Below, piece after piece: positions 35,820 to 45,721 of a DNA stretch of 64,000 nucleotides; position 1 is the first letter of the stretch; each line of letters starts with the position of its first letter. Position numbers and translations under genes: made by a program. The stretch is from Ralstonia pickettii DTP0602. GTDB lineage: Bacteria; Pseudomonadota; Gammaproteobacteria; Burkholderiales; Burkholderiaceae. Location of the stretch: NCBI GenBank assembly GCA_000471925.1, contig CP006667.1, positions 1,674,001-1,738,000 of the forward strand, in the 5' to 3' direction. Under the pieces are notes generated by a model that was not told where the DNA came from, searched no databases, and worked only from the letters and a program-made list of their open reading frames with translations.

Positions 35820-38141
35820 TCAGCGTCCGTCCCATTCATAGCGCACGCCGACCAGGAACAGCCGGGGCGCGCCGGGTGCGACAAAGCGCTCGATGGGTAC
35901 GGCCGCGCCCGGTTGCAGCAGCGTGCCGCCCGGGAACAGGTTGTAGCCCACCTGTCCGTAGGTCTCGTAGCGGCGGTCGAACAGGTTGTCGATGCGCCCA
36001 TAGAGCTGCCAGCGCGGTGAGAACTGCCAGCTGGCGCGCAGGTTCAGCAGCAGGTAGCCAGCGGTGCGGGCGAGACCGGGGTCCTGCGCGCTGAGCGCGC
36101 CATCCTCGTTGCCCGCGACCGGACGCGAGGACGACACGATCACGTCGCCTCCCACGTTGACGCTGGCGGTCGCGCGCCAGTCGGCCCCGAGCTTGAAGCT
36201 GTGCAGCGGAATGCCTGCCATGCGCGTGCCCGGATGCACCGCCACCGGTGCGGCGAACGGTGTTTGCAGCTGGCCGTCCGCCTGGTAGGTTGCCTGCGTG
36301 TAGCTGTAACCCGCGCGCAGCGTCAACCGGTTCAGCCGCTGGCGCAAGCCGAACTCCAGGCCCTGGTTGCGCGTCTTCGGAAAGTTCGAGAAATACCCCA
36401 GCGGACTGAACGGCGAGCGCTGGAAGATGATGTCGTCGGTGTTGTCGCTGCGGTACAGCGCCAGGGTCAGCTCCGCGGCATCGGTCGGCTGCCAGCGTCC
36501 GCCCAGCTCCACGGTGCGCGTGACCACCTGGCGCAGGAACGGATCGGCCTGCAGGCCGGTCGGCAGCTGGCAGGCATTGGCCGGGTCCGCGCAACCCAGC
36601 TCGATCGCCGTGGGCATGCGCGTGCCTTGCGAGGCGGAGCCGAAGATCGTCAGGCTGTCGAACAGCAGGTGCGATGCCCCCACCGACGGGTTGAGCCGCG
36701 AGAACGTGAAGCGTTCGTCCGATTGCGTGGGCGCGCCCAGCACAGTATGCCGGCGGCCGTCGTTCCAGCGGGCGGCCAGCGTCAGGAAGGTGTGGGGAAG
36801 CAGGCGGATGGTGTCAGTGGCGTACAGCCCTACGGTGCTGTCGTGGCCGTCCAGCGCGGCGTTGGTGACCACCGGCGCGCCGGGATCGCCCAGCGCAGTG
36901 CGCGCAGCATCGAAGCTGGCCAGCTGCGTAGTCTGCGTGTAGCGCGACTGGTTCAGGTCCAGCGCGGCACCCAGTGCGAAGCGGTGCGTCTCGCCATCGT
37001 GCGACCACTGCGCCGACACGCCATAGGTGGTCTCGCGCACGGTGGAAGCATTGAGTACGGCATTGGCGGGCGCGTCATCCCGCTCGCAGTCATCAGTGCC
37101 GGCGGCACCCTGGCAATCAAGCAGGGTGTCGAGGTAATCATCGTGGATATCGCCGCCGTTGGCACGCGAGCGGGTGTGCCGCACATAAGCGGTCAGCTGC
37201 AGCTGGTCTTGCGCATTGAACTGGTGTGCGCCATTGAGCGTCAGCTGCAGCGACTTGACGCGCGTGACGTCCGGTGCGGTGTAGATAGCGCGCCGGTCGG
37301 GGCCGTAGATGCTGTCCGGCGTCAGGCCGTTGCCCGACAGCCGGCTGTTGCTGCCGAGCAGGCTGAGGCTCCATTGCGTGGCGCTGGTCGAGCGGCCCAG
37401 CTTGAAGAAGAGGTTGCCGAGATCGCTGTCGGAGCGGTCGCGCCAGCCGTCCTCGCGCCAGCCGGTGCCGGCAAAGTAAGCGTGCCAGCCGTCGCCCAGC
37501 GAGTTGCCCGCGCTGGCATCGAGCCGCGCGCGGCCGTAGCTGCCGATGCTGAGGTCGGCCTCCACGCCCTGGTGCGTTTCGCCGGACTTGGTGACCAGCG
37601 CGAGCGCGCCGCCCAGCGTGTTGAGCCCGTAGAGCGGGTTGCTGCCGGGCACCAGCGTCACCGTGCTGATGGCGGCTTCCGGAATGCCGGCCCAGTTGAT
37701 GACATCGCCCAGTGCCGCGTTCTGGCGCACGCCGTCGAGGTACAGCGACAGCCCTTGTGCGGAACCCAGCGTGGGCGAGAGCCGGTAGCCGCGATAGAGG
37801 ATGTCCTGCGCGAACGGATTGCCCTGCGCGTCATTGACCACGATCCCGTTCATGTTCTCCGCCAGGAAGGACGAGAGATTGGCGGATTTTGCACGTTCCA
37901 GGTCGCCATCGGTGGCAGTCTGGACGTTGGCGGGAAAAGCCTGTCGCTCGATGGTGAAGCCGGGCAACGGCGTCGGGGCCACGACGGTGACCTCTTGCAG
38001 GTTGTGGACCTGGTCCGCCTGGCCGCCCGCGTCAGTCTGGCTGGCTTGCTGCGCTGCGACAGGCGTAGCCGCCGCCAGCGCAATGACGACCATGCCCGGC
38101 GCATGCCGGGACGGGCGGGTGCGGCGTCGGGCGTGGGCCAT
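35820..38141 (-). CDS. TonB-dependent outer-membrane receptor
   Basis: 773 residues from ATG 38141 (GAGGGG upstream). A signal peptide ends near ATPVAA-QQ; a TonB-box-like NLQEVTVVAP follows, then a plug domain (DILYRGYRLSP, NPLYGLNTLGGALALVTKSG) and a long beta-barrel ending at GVRYEWDGR. It imports a scarce ligand, such as a metal chelate or cofactor, across the outer membrane. Its operon partner and the nearby PQQ enzyme suggest a link to alcohol oxidation, for instance uptake of PQQ or of a metal complex, but this is inference. Confidence 0.88.
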   Translation of the reverse strand: MAHARRRTRPSRHAPGMVVIALAAATPVAAQQASQTDAGGQADQVHNLQEVTVVAPTPLPGFTIERQAFPANVQTATDGDLERAKSANLSSFLAENMNGIVVNDAQGNPFAQDILYRGYRLSPTLGSAQGLSLYLDGVRQNAALGDVINWAGIPEAAISTVTLVPGSNPLYGLNTLGGALALVTKSGETHQGVEADLSIGSYGRARLDASAGNSLGDGWHAYFAGTGWREDGWRDRSDSDLGNLFFKLGRSTSATQWSLSLLGSNSRLSGNGLTPDSIYGPDRRAIYTAPDVTRVKSLQLTLNGAHQFNAQDQLQLTAYVRHTRSRANGGDIHDDYLDTLLDCQGAAGTDDCERDDAPANAVLNASTVRETTYGVSAQWSHDGETHRFALGAALDLNQSRYTQTTQLASFDAARTALGDPGAPVVTNAALDGHDSTVGLYATDTIRLLPHTFLTLAARWNDGRRHTVLGAPTQSDERFTFSRLNPSVGASHLLFDSLTIFGSASQGTRMPTAIELGCADPANACQLPTGLQADPFLRQVVTRTVELGGRWQPTDAAELTLALYRSDNTDDIIFQRSPFSPLGYFSNFPKTRNQGLEFGLRQRLNRLTLRAGYSYTQATYQADGQLQTPFAAPVAVHPGTRMAGIPLHSFKLGADWRATASVNVGGDVIVSSSRPVAGNEDGALSAQDPGLARTAGYLLLNLRASWQFSPRWQLYGRIDNLFDRRYETYGQVGYNLFPGGTLLQPGAAVPIERFVAPGAPRLFLVGVRYEWDGR

Positions 38142-38356
38142 GGGGTTCCCCTCTCGCGCCGCATCGCGCGGGCGGCTGTGATGGAGATTTCTTGGCGTGG
38201 CGCAAATGCTACCTAATCTAGTCCAGCGTGCAGGCGGTGCCAAGGGCGATTGCCCGGTTCGCCATTTTTTCGCCTAGAGTTTCTTGGGCGGCCACTGTGC
38301 AGCAGGAGATCTTGCGTACCGGCCGCAGGGCCAGGCAGTCATCCCAGGAGCGCGCG

Positions 38357-39118
38357 ATGCAAGAGCCGGTAGTTGTCATCGATCCCGAACGCCGCCGGAT
38401 GCTGCGGGCGGGGGCACTGGCCATCCTGACGCTGAGCCTTCCGCCGTTGACCGGCTGCGCTCAGCGAACCGCCGCTGCCGGGAACGCGGGGCCGGCGCGC
38501 ATCGGCGTGATCGGCTCCGGGCGCATCGGCGGGACCGTCGGCGGGCTCTGGGTCAAGGCGGGGCACCCGGTCCTGTTCTCGTCGCGGCATCCTGAATCGC
38601 TCAAGCCGCTGGTCGACGGCCTTGGCCCGCTGGCGCGGGCGGGCACGGTCGCTGAGGCAATCGCCTTTGCCGATGTGCTGTTCCTCGCCACCCCTTATGG
38701 CGCTTTGCCGCAACTCAGCCAGGAGAATGCCGGGGCGTGGTCAGGCAAGATCGTGCTGGATGCCACCAATGCCATTGCCCAGCGCGACGGCGCCATTGCC
38801 GATGAAGCCCAGCGCAACGGCATTGGCATCACCACGGCAAAATACCTGCGCGGCGCGCGCGTGGTGCGGGCATTCAATTTCATGGGGGCGACCAACTTCG
38901 CCAATGAACATCACCGGCCCGGCGGCCTGATTGCCGTGCCGATCGCCGGCGACGACCAGACGGCGCTGCAGGTGGCGGCGCAACTGGTGCGCGACGCGGG
39001 GTTTGAACCGGTGGTGGTGGGCCCGCTCGCCAGCGCAGACAAATTCGCGCCGGGCGGGCCCTTGTTCCGTCAGATTGGCACTGCCGAAGAATTTCGCAGG
39101 AAGATGAGCGGGCAATAG
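38357..39118 (+). CDS. NADPH-binding F420-reductase-like protein with Tat/lipoprotein signal
   Basis: 253 residues from ATG 38357 (AGGAG upstream). The N-terminus has arginines 12-14 and a hydrophobic stretch ending in a lipobox LTGC with Cys34. A Rossmann motif IGVIGSGRIGGTVGGLW and segment AFNFMGATNF place it near F420H2:NADP+ oxidoreductase-like proteins. A dinucleotide enzyme attached outside the cytoplasm would have to be exported folded with cofactor, which the Tat-like signal would allow. The role is unknown. Confidence 0.75.
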   Translation: MQEPVVVIDPERRRMLRAGALAILTLSLPPLTGCAQRTAAAGNAGPARIGVIGSGRIGGTVGGLWVKAGHPVLFSSRHPESLKPLVDGLGPLARAGTVAEAIAFADVLFLATPYGALPQLSQENAGAWSGKIVLDATNAIAQRDGAIADEAQRNGIGITTAKYLRGARVVRAFNFMGATNFANEHHRPGGLIAVPIAGDDQTALQVAAQLVRDAGFEPVVVGPLASADKFAPGGPLFRQIGTAEEFRRKMSGQ

Positions 39119-39167
39119 CCGCCGGGAGGGTTGCTTGCCGGGTCAGGGCCGGCGGTGGCCTGCGGAC

Positions 39168-40160
39168 TCAGTCTTCCGCTACGAAGCCTGTCGCCTCGAC
39201 GATCGGCTTCCACGCGGCCCGCTCTACCTGGATGCGTCGCCGTGCATCCTGGCCGGATCGTGCCACTACCTCGAGGCCGAGGGCTTCCAGCTTTGCCGCA
39301 GTTGCGGCGTTGCCGGAGGCGGCGATGAACATCTTCTCGACCTTGGCCAGCACGTCGGGCTGGGTGCCCGCGGGTACAAACACACCGTACCAGCTGGTGG
39401 CATAGTCATACTGGTTGAACCCCTGTTCCTTCATGGTCGGCACGTCCGGCAGAGCCTTGGCGCGCCGCGTGCCGCTCACGCCGAGAAACTGCAGCTTGCC
39501 GCCCTTGTAGAGCGGCATCATGCTGGCGACCGCGTCCCAGCCGATCGACACGTTGCCGCTGATCACATCCACCAGCATCGGCGCCGCACCACGGTAAGCA
39601 GCCGGCGTGATCGAAATGCCTGCGGACTTGCCCAGCGCCACCGTGCCAAGGTGGCCCGCACTGCCAATCGTCGCCAGGCCCAGGCTGGCTCCACCGGGGT
39701 TGCGCTTCGCCCAGTCGACGTACTCCTTCATGTTGCGGTAGGGCTGCTGCGGGCCTGCTGCGACGGCGGTTGGAACGTCAGTCAGCACCGCGGCAGGTAT
39801 CAGATCCTTGTCGGCATCGTAGCCCAGCTTCTTGTAGGTCAGCGGGAAGATCGTGAACAGTGGCGACGGGCCGATGAATACCGTCCTGCCGTCCGGCTTT
39901 GCCCGCTTCACATAGTCAAGCGCCAGCCGCGCCGACGCGCCAGGCCGGTTTTCTACGACCACGGTGCCGTGGCCATCCTGGCGCAGTTGCTCGGCGTATA
40001 GCCGGGCCAGGCTGTCGGCAGCGCCGCCTGGCGCGTAGCCGACGATGATGTGCATCGGCTCGGCATCGGCTGCCCGGGCAGGGGTGGACATGGCGACGGC
40101 GGCTGCGGCAATCGTGGTCACGGCAAGCAGGCCTCGCGCAAGGCGGAGAGTGGGGATCAT
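39168..40160 (-). CDS. Bug-family periplasmic binding protein
   Basis: 330 residues from ATG 40160, which gives a normal signal peptide ending at TPARA-AD; an upstream ATG at 40220 overlaps the amidase gene and neither has a clear ribosome binding site. The Bug hallmarks MHIIVGYAPGGAADSLARLY and VVVENRPGASA are present. It follows an amidase gene exactly as the related pair at 27840-30265 does. Confidence 0.88.
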   Translation of the reverse strand: MIPTLRLARGLLAVTTIAAAAVAMSTPARAADAEPMHIIVGYAPGGAADSLARLYAEQLRQDGHGTVVVENRPGASARLALDYVKRAKPDGRTVFIGPSPLFTIFPLTYKKLGYDADKDLIPAAVLTDVPTAVAAGPQQPYRNMKEYVDWAKRNPGGASLGLATIGSAGHLGTVALGKSAGISITPAAYRGAAPMLVDVISGNVSIGWDAVASMMPLYKGGKLQFLGVSGTRRAKALPDVPTMKEQGFNQYDYATSWYGVFVPAGTQPDVLAKVEKMFIAASGNAATAAKLEALGLEVVARSGQDARRRIQVERAAWKPIVEATGFVAED

Positions 40161-40201
40161 GTCAGCGAAAGCAGGAATGAGAGGAGAAAAAAAGCGCGTA
40201 C

Positions 40202-41629
40202 TCAGGGCAAGGCTGGCCATTGCGCGCGGAAATCATGCACGGACTCGAATAGCGCCGCTGCGCGCAGCAATGCCGCGTCCTGGCGGAACTGTCCTACCAG
40301 TTGCAGGCCGATGGGCAGGCCGTCCTGGCCAAAACCGCACGGCAGGCTGATGGCCGGGTGTCCGGTCATGTTGAATGGCATGGTCCATGGAAACCAATGG
40401 GCCCGCACATCTTCATAGGACTGTCCGTCGATCTCGATCCGGCCGAACAGGTCCTGGTCCAGCGGCAGTGCTGTGCGCGTCAGCGTCGGCATGGCGAGCA
40501 GGTCGGCACGCGCCAACAGCGCCTGCACCCGCAGGAATAGCTGTGAGCGCTCGAACATGGCCTGCTGGTACTCCACGCCGCTAATATGGGCGGCGGATTC
40601 CACCTGTCTCACGAAGGTGGGGCTCAGCAGATCGGCATGCTTCTCGACGATGGGTGCGAAGCGGGTGCGCCAGACCGTATGGTTGATGGCGCGCCAGATC
40701 GGCTCCACGTCGAAACCCTCGCCGGAGAATGGCTCCAGCTGCGCCCCCAAGGCGCGCAAGCGTTCCAGGCTGGCCTCGAATGCCGTCGCCACATCCGCCG
40801 ATACCGGCCGCCCTGGTGGTGCCAGGCAATACAGAACGCGCCGCCCGCGCAAATCGCCCTGCGGCTGCGCAGCGGCGATGTAGTCCGGCACTGGCACGCC
40901 GATCGACCACGGATCGCAAGCATGCTCGCCTGCCATTGCCTGCATCATCAAGCCGGTATCGGCCACTGTCCGCGTGGTCGGCGTGACATAGGTCTGGTTG
41001 CCGAAGAGATCTTGCGCCTGGCTATGCGGGATCACGCCCTGGCTTTGCTTGATGCCCACCACCCCGTTGCACGCGGCCGGTATGCGAGTCGAGCCGCCGC
41101 CGTCCGTCGCCACGGCTAGCGGCGCGATGCCGCTGGCCACCGCCACCGCCGCGCCCCCACTCGACCCGCCACTGGTTCGGTCCGGATGCCATGCATTGCG
41201 AGTGCGGCCGAATAGCGGAGAATCCGTCAGGCATTTCGACCCGAACTCCGGCGTGGTGGTCTTGCCGATCAGGATTGCGCCCTGGGCTAACAGGCGCGCG
41301 ACCGACACGGCATCTTCTGCCGGCACGTTCTCGCGCATAGGCTGTGCGCCGAAGCTTGTCCGTATGCCGCGTGTATTGACGATGTCCTTGACGGTGAATG
41401 GGATACCGTGCAGCAGGCCCAATGATCGTCCCGCCATGACATCCTGCTCAGCCGTGCGAGCTGCCGCCATGGCCTCGTCGGTGCACAGCGTGATAAAGCA
41501 GTTCAATGTCGGCTGCAAGCGTTCTGCGCGAGCCAGCACCGCTTCAGTCAGCGCCACCGGCGAGACTTCCTTGCGGCGGATGCGAAGCTGCAATTCTGCA
41601 GCGGAAAGAAAACAAAGCGCTTCGCTCAT
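40202..41629 (-). CDS. amidase (amidase-signature family), paralogue of the one at 28829
   Basis: 475 residues from ATG 41629 with AAGGAG upstream. The triad Lys81, Ser156 (GGSSGG) and Ser180 (GGGSTRIP) is complete, at the same positions as in the 28829-30265 enzyme, and the two align along their whole length. It is cytoplasmic and heads a two-gene operon with a Bug receptor. The frame continues far upstream across poxR, but only as an antisense shadow. Confidence 0.9.
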   Translation of the reverse strand: MSEALCFLSAAELQLRIRRKEVSPVALTEAVLARAERLQPTLNCFITLCTDEAMAAARTAEQDVMAGRSLGLLHGIPFTVKDIVNTRGIRTSFGAQPMRENVPAEDAVSVARLLAQGAILIGKTTTPEFGSKCLTDSPLFGRTRNAWHPDRTSGGSSGGAAVAVASGIAPLAVATDGGGSTRIPAACNGVVGIKQSQGVIPHSQAQDLFGNQTYVTPTTRTVADTGLMMQAMAGEHACDPWSIGVPVPDYIAAAQPQGDLRGRRVLYCLAPPGRPVSADVATAFEASLERLRALGAQLEPFSGEGFDVEPIWRAINHTVWRTRFAPIVEKHADLLSPTFVRQVESAAHISGVEYQQAMFERSQLFLRVQALLARADLLAMPTLTRTALPLDQDLFGRIEIDGQSYEDVRAHWFPWTMPFNMTGHPAISLPCGFGQDGLPIGLQLVGQFRQDAALLRAAALFESVHDFRAQWPALP

Positions 41630-41878
41630 GAGGCGCGTCTCCTTGCGCGCGGTCCGGTACATGGCCGGCCATTGTGAGGTAATTTCAGATATTAACGCGG
41701 CGGGCGAAGGGGCGGGGAGAATTAGCCGCACGGCCTTCGCCGGGGCGCATACGGGGGGCGCTGCCGGACGACAGCAGGGGAGTCCCACTAGAGGGTTGTC
41801 CTCCCCATGGCACATAATGTGCATACCATGCGGCCAAAAGACAAACGAGCGGAACACCCGCCGCCACAAGGGGAGACA

Positions 41879-43600
<1,722 letters not shown>

Positions 43601-43632
43601 GGCCGCTGAGCAGCGTCGCTCATAGTTGGTTT

Positions 43633-43663
43633 GCGCCCTCTCACCGCTTGCGGGAGAGGGCGC
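43633..43663. repeat. dispersed hairpin element, copy 1
   Basis: GCGCCCTCTC and GAGAGGGCGC flank CCGC-TT-GCGG, a long stem directly after poxR. The same design is found at 50067-50095. It may end poxR transcription although no T-tract is present. The stretch 43664-43911 shows no gene. Confidence 0.6.
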
Positions 43664-43911
43664 TTGCATCTGACTGTTCGCGTTCCGTCGCGCTTCCCGG
43701 CCGCCATGATGGCCTGTTCCCCTGGCTTCACCATTTGATGCACTGCTAATCACCCAGGCATCCACGCGCCGCAGCGCAATGCTGCAACGCGCCAGCCAGT
43801 TTCCCTTGCCAGATCAAGCCCCTGCATCCTCGCCGGCACGCCTTGCTGTTGCGTCGCGGGACACTCGCGCAGCGCCGCCCCGGCTACCCGCAAACGCCCG
43901 CCCGGCGCGGC

Positions 43912-43929
43912 TTTTGATCATTTGATCAA
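43912..43929. promoter_or_regulatory. PoxR upstream activating site
   Basis: The dyad TTTTGATCATTTGATCAA resembles the DmpR/XylR upstream sites (TTGATCAATTGATCAA type). A second, weaker copy (TTCATCAAATCATCG) lies at 43944-43958. They stand about 100-140 bases before the -24/-12 promoter, the usual distance for looping activation. Confidence 0.75.
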
Positions 43930-44048
43930 GCCCCGCGCGCAGCTTCATCAAATCATCGACGCCGCCGGCCCGCCGCCTTCCGGGTTAACGCCGACACCGA
44001 GCCCCGCCGCTTCCCCGCAACCCTTGTCCCATCGCGCTTTGCGCCCGC

Positions 44049-44065
44049 TGGCACGCTCTTCGCAA
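44049..44065 (+). promoter_or_regulatory. sigma-54 promoter of the pox/meta operon
   Basis: TGGCACG-N4-TCGCA carries GG at 44050-44051 and GC at 44062-44063 with exactly 10 bases between, matching the -24/-12 consensus with one change (TCGC for TTGC). The first gene starts 36 bases downstream. Confidence 0.8.
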
Positions 44066-44100
44066 TAAGGGCTGCAACCAGCCAGGCAAAGGAGCGCGCC

Positions 44101-44325
44101 ATGAACACCCCGTCGTCGGTACCCCTGTTCGAAGCCACGCCCCGCTACGTGCGGGTGGAGGGCCGCACGCCCGAGGGGTTCGTGCAGTTCGCCTTCAGCG
44201 TGGCCGACCCCGAGCTCAACGTCGAACTGATCATGCCCCAGCCGATGTTTGAAGCCTTCTGCTGCGTCAACCGCGTGCGCTTCCTGCCGCCGCTGGCAGA
44301 CGCGTCCCAGGAATCCGGGGACTGA
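44101..44325 (+). CDS. poxA: phenol hydroxylase assembly/activation subunit P0
   Basis: 74 residues, AAAGGAG before the ATG. The sequence (YVRVEGRTPEGFVQFAFSV, FEAFCCVNRVRFL) is that of DmpK/PoxA/PhyZ-type proteins, thought to help insert iron into the hydroxylase rather than take part in turnover. It opens the operon, as in other multicomponent phenol hydroxylase clusters. Confidence 0.88.
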   Translation: MNTPSSVPLFEATPRYVRVEGRTPEGFVQFAFSVADPELNVELIMPQPMFEAFCCVNRVRFLPPLADASQESGD

Positions 44326-44394
44326 GCCCGCCCAACGCAAGCCGCCGCATCAAAAGCCACCGCATCACAAGAGAAGGACACAGGAGACCAAGCG

Positions 44395-45390
44395 ATGCAA
44401 GTCGATATCAAGACCCAGCAGATCCAGCCGCTGCGCCAGACCTACGGCCACGTTGCGCGCCGTTTCGGCGACAAGCCGGCGTCGCGCTACCAGGAGGCGA
44501 CCTATGACGTGCAGTCGGAGGTGAATTTCCACTACCGCCCGACCTGGGACCCCGGCTTCGAGCTGTACGACAAGCGCCGCACCGCGGTCGTCATGCAGGA
44601 TTGGTACGCGCTGAAGGACCCGCGCCAGTACTACTACGGCGCTTACGTGACCACGCGCGGGCGCCAGCAGGATGCCGCCGAGAAGAACTTTGCCTTTGTC
44701 GAGAAGCGCGGCCTGCTGCAGGCGCTGCCGGCTGAATGGCAGGAGCGCCTGGCCGCGGGGCTGCTGCCGCTGCGCCATGTGGAGTGGGGCGCCAACATGA
44801 ACAATTTTTACTGCGCCGACTACGGCTGGGGCACGGCGATCACGCAGGCCTGTACCTACTGCGCGATGGACCGCCTTGGCATTGCACAGTACCTGTCGCG
44901 CATCGGCATGCTGCTTGACGGCAATACCGGCGTGGCGCTGGAGCGCGCCAAGGTGGCGTGGCTGGAGGGCGCTGCCTGGCAGCCGCTGCGCCGCTTTGTC
45001 GAGCACAGCTTCGTGATCGATGACTGGTTCGAGACCTTCGTCGCCCAGAACCTGGTGCTCGACGGGCTGCTCTACCCGCTCATCTACCAGCACGCCGATG
45101 CGGCGATCGTGCGCGCCTGTGGCACCGGCCTGGCCGTGCTGACCGAGTTCATGAACGACTGGCGCGACGAGCACGCGCGCTGGGTCGATGCGGTGATCCA
45201 GGCGGCCGCCGCCGAGTCCGAGGCTAACCGCGTGCTGCTGTCCGGCTGGGCGCGTGCCGCCACGGCGGAAGTGGCCGAGGCGCTGGTGCCCGTTGCCAGC
45301 GTGCTGACCAGCGAAGACGGCGCGCAGATGGTCGCGCTGTGCCGCGAACAGTTTGAAGTCCGGCTGCGCAAGCTCGGCCTTGCCGCCTGA
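44395..45390 (+). CDS. poxB: phenol hydroxylase P1, small (beta) oxygenase subunit
   Basis: 331 residues, the usual length for DmpL. It has the ferritin-like beta-subunit fold without iron ligands; SEVNFHYRPTWDPGFELYDK near residue 45 and WGANMNNFYCADYGWGTA are family segments. Together with PoxD and PoxE it forms the (alpha-beta-gamma)2 hydroxylase. Confidence 0.92.
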   Translation: MQVDIKTQQIQPLRQTYGHVARRFGDKPASRYQEATYDVQSEVNFHYRPTWDPGFELYDKRRTAVVMQDWYALKDPRQYYYGAYVTTRGRQQDAAEKNFAFVEKRGLLQALPAEWQERLAAGLLPLRHVEWGANMNNFYCADYGWGTAITQACTYCAMDRLGIAQYLSRIGMLLDGNTGVALERAKVAWLEGAAWQPLRRFVEHSFVIDDWFETFVAQNLVLDGLLYPLIYQHADAAIVRACGTGLAVLTEFMNDWRDEHARWVDAVIQAAAAESEANRVLLSGWARAATAEVAEALVPVASVLTSEDGAQMVALCREQFEVRLRKLGLAA

Positions 45391-45415
45391 CCAGCCCGCC
45401 ATCCGGAGACACGCC

Positions 45416-45688
45416 ATGCAAGCCAACGTCTACATCGCCCTGCAGAACAACGACGACACCCGCCCGATCATCGACGCCATCACTGAAGCCAACCCGCACG
45501 CGGTGGTCTCGCAGTTCCCGGCCATGGTCAAGATCGACGCCCCCGGCCACCTGACCATCGTGCGCGAGCGCGTCGCCGACAAGCTCGGCCGCGACTGGGA
45601 CCTGCAAGAGATCCACCTGAACCTGATCTCGCTGTGCGGGAACATCGACGAGGACGAAGACGCCTTCACCCTGCGCTGGAACGCCTGA
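45416..45688 (+). CDS. poxC: phenol hydroxylase P2, effector/coupling protein
   Basis: 90 residues from ATG 45416, which follows CCGGAGAC. It matches the MmoB/DmpM regulatory proteins (VYIALQNNDDTRPIIDAI, GRDWDLQEIHLNLISLCG). It carries no cofactor; it docks on the hydroxylase and tunes the diiron centre and substrate entry. Confidence 0.92.
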   Translation: MQANVYIALQNNDDTRPIIDAITEANPHAVVSQFPAMVKIDAPGHLTIVRERVADKLGRDWDLQEIHLNLISLCGNIDEDEDAFTLRWNA

Positions 45689-45721
45689 TCCGGCGGCGCC
45701 ACAGAACACTACGGAGACATC

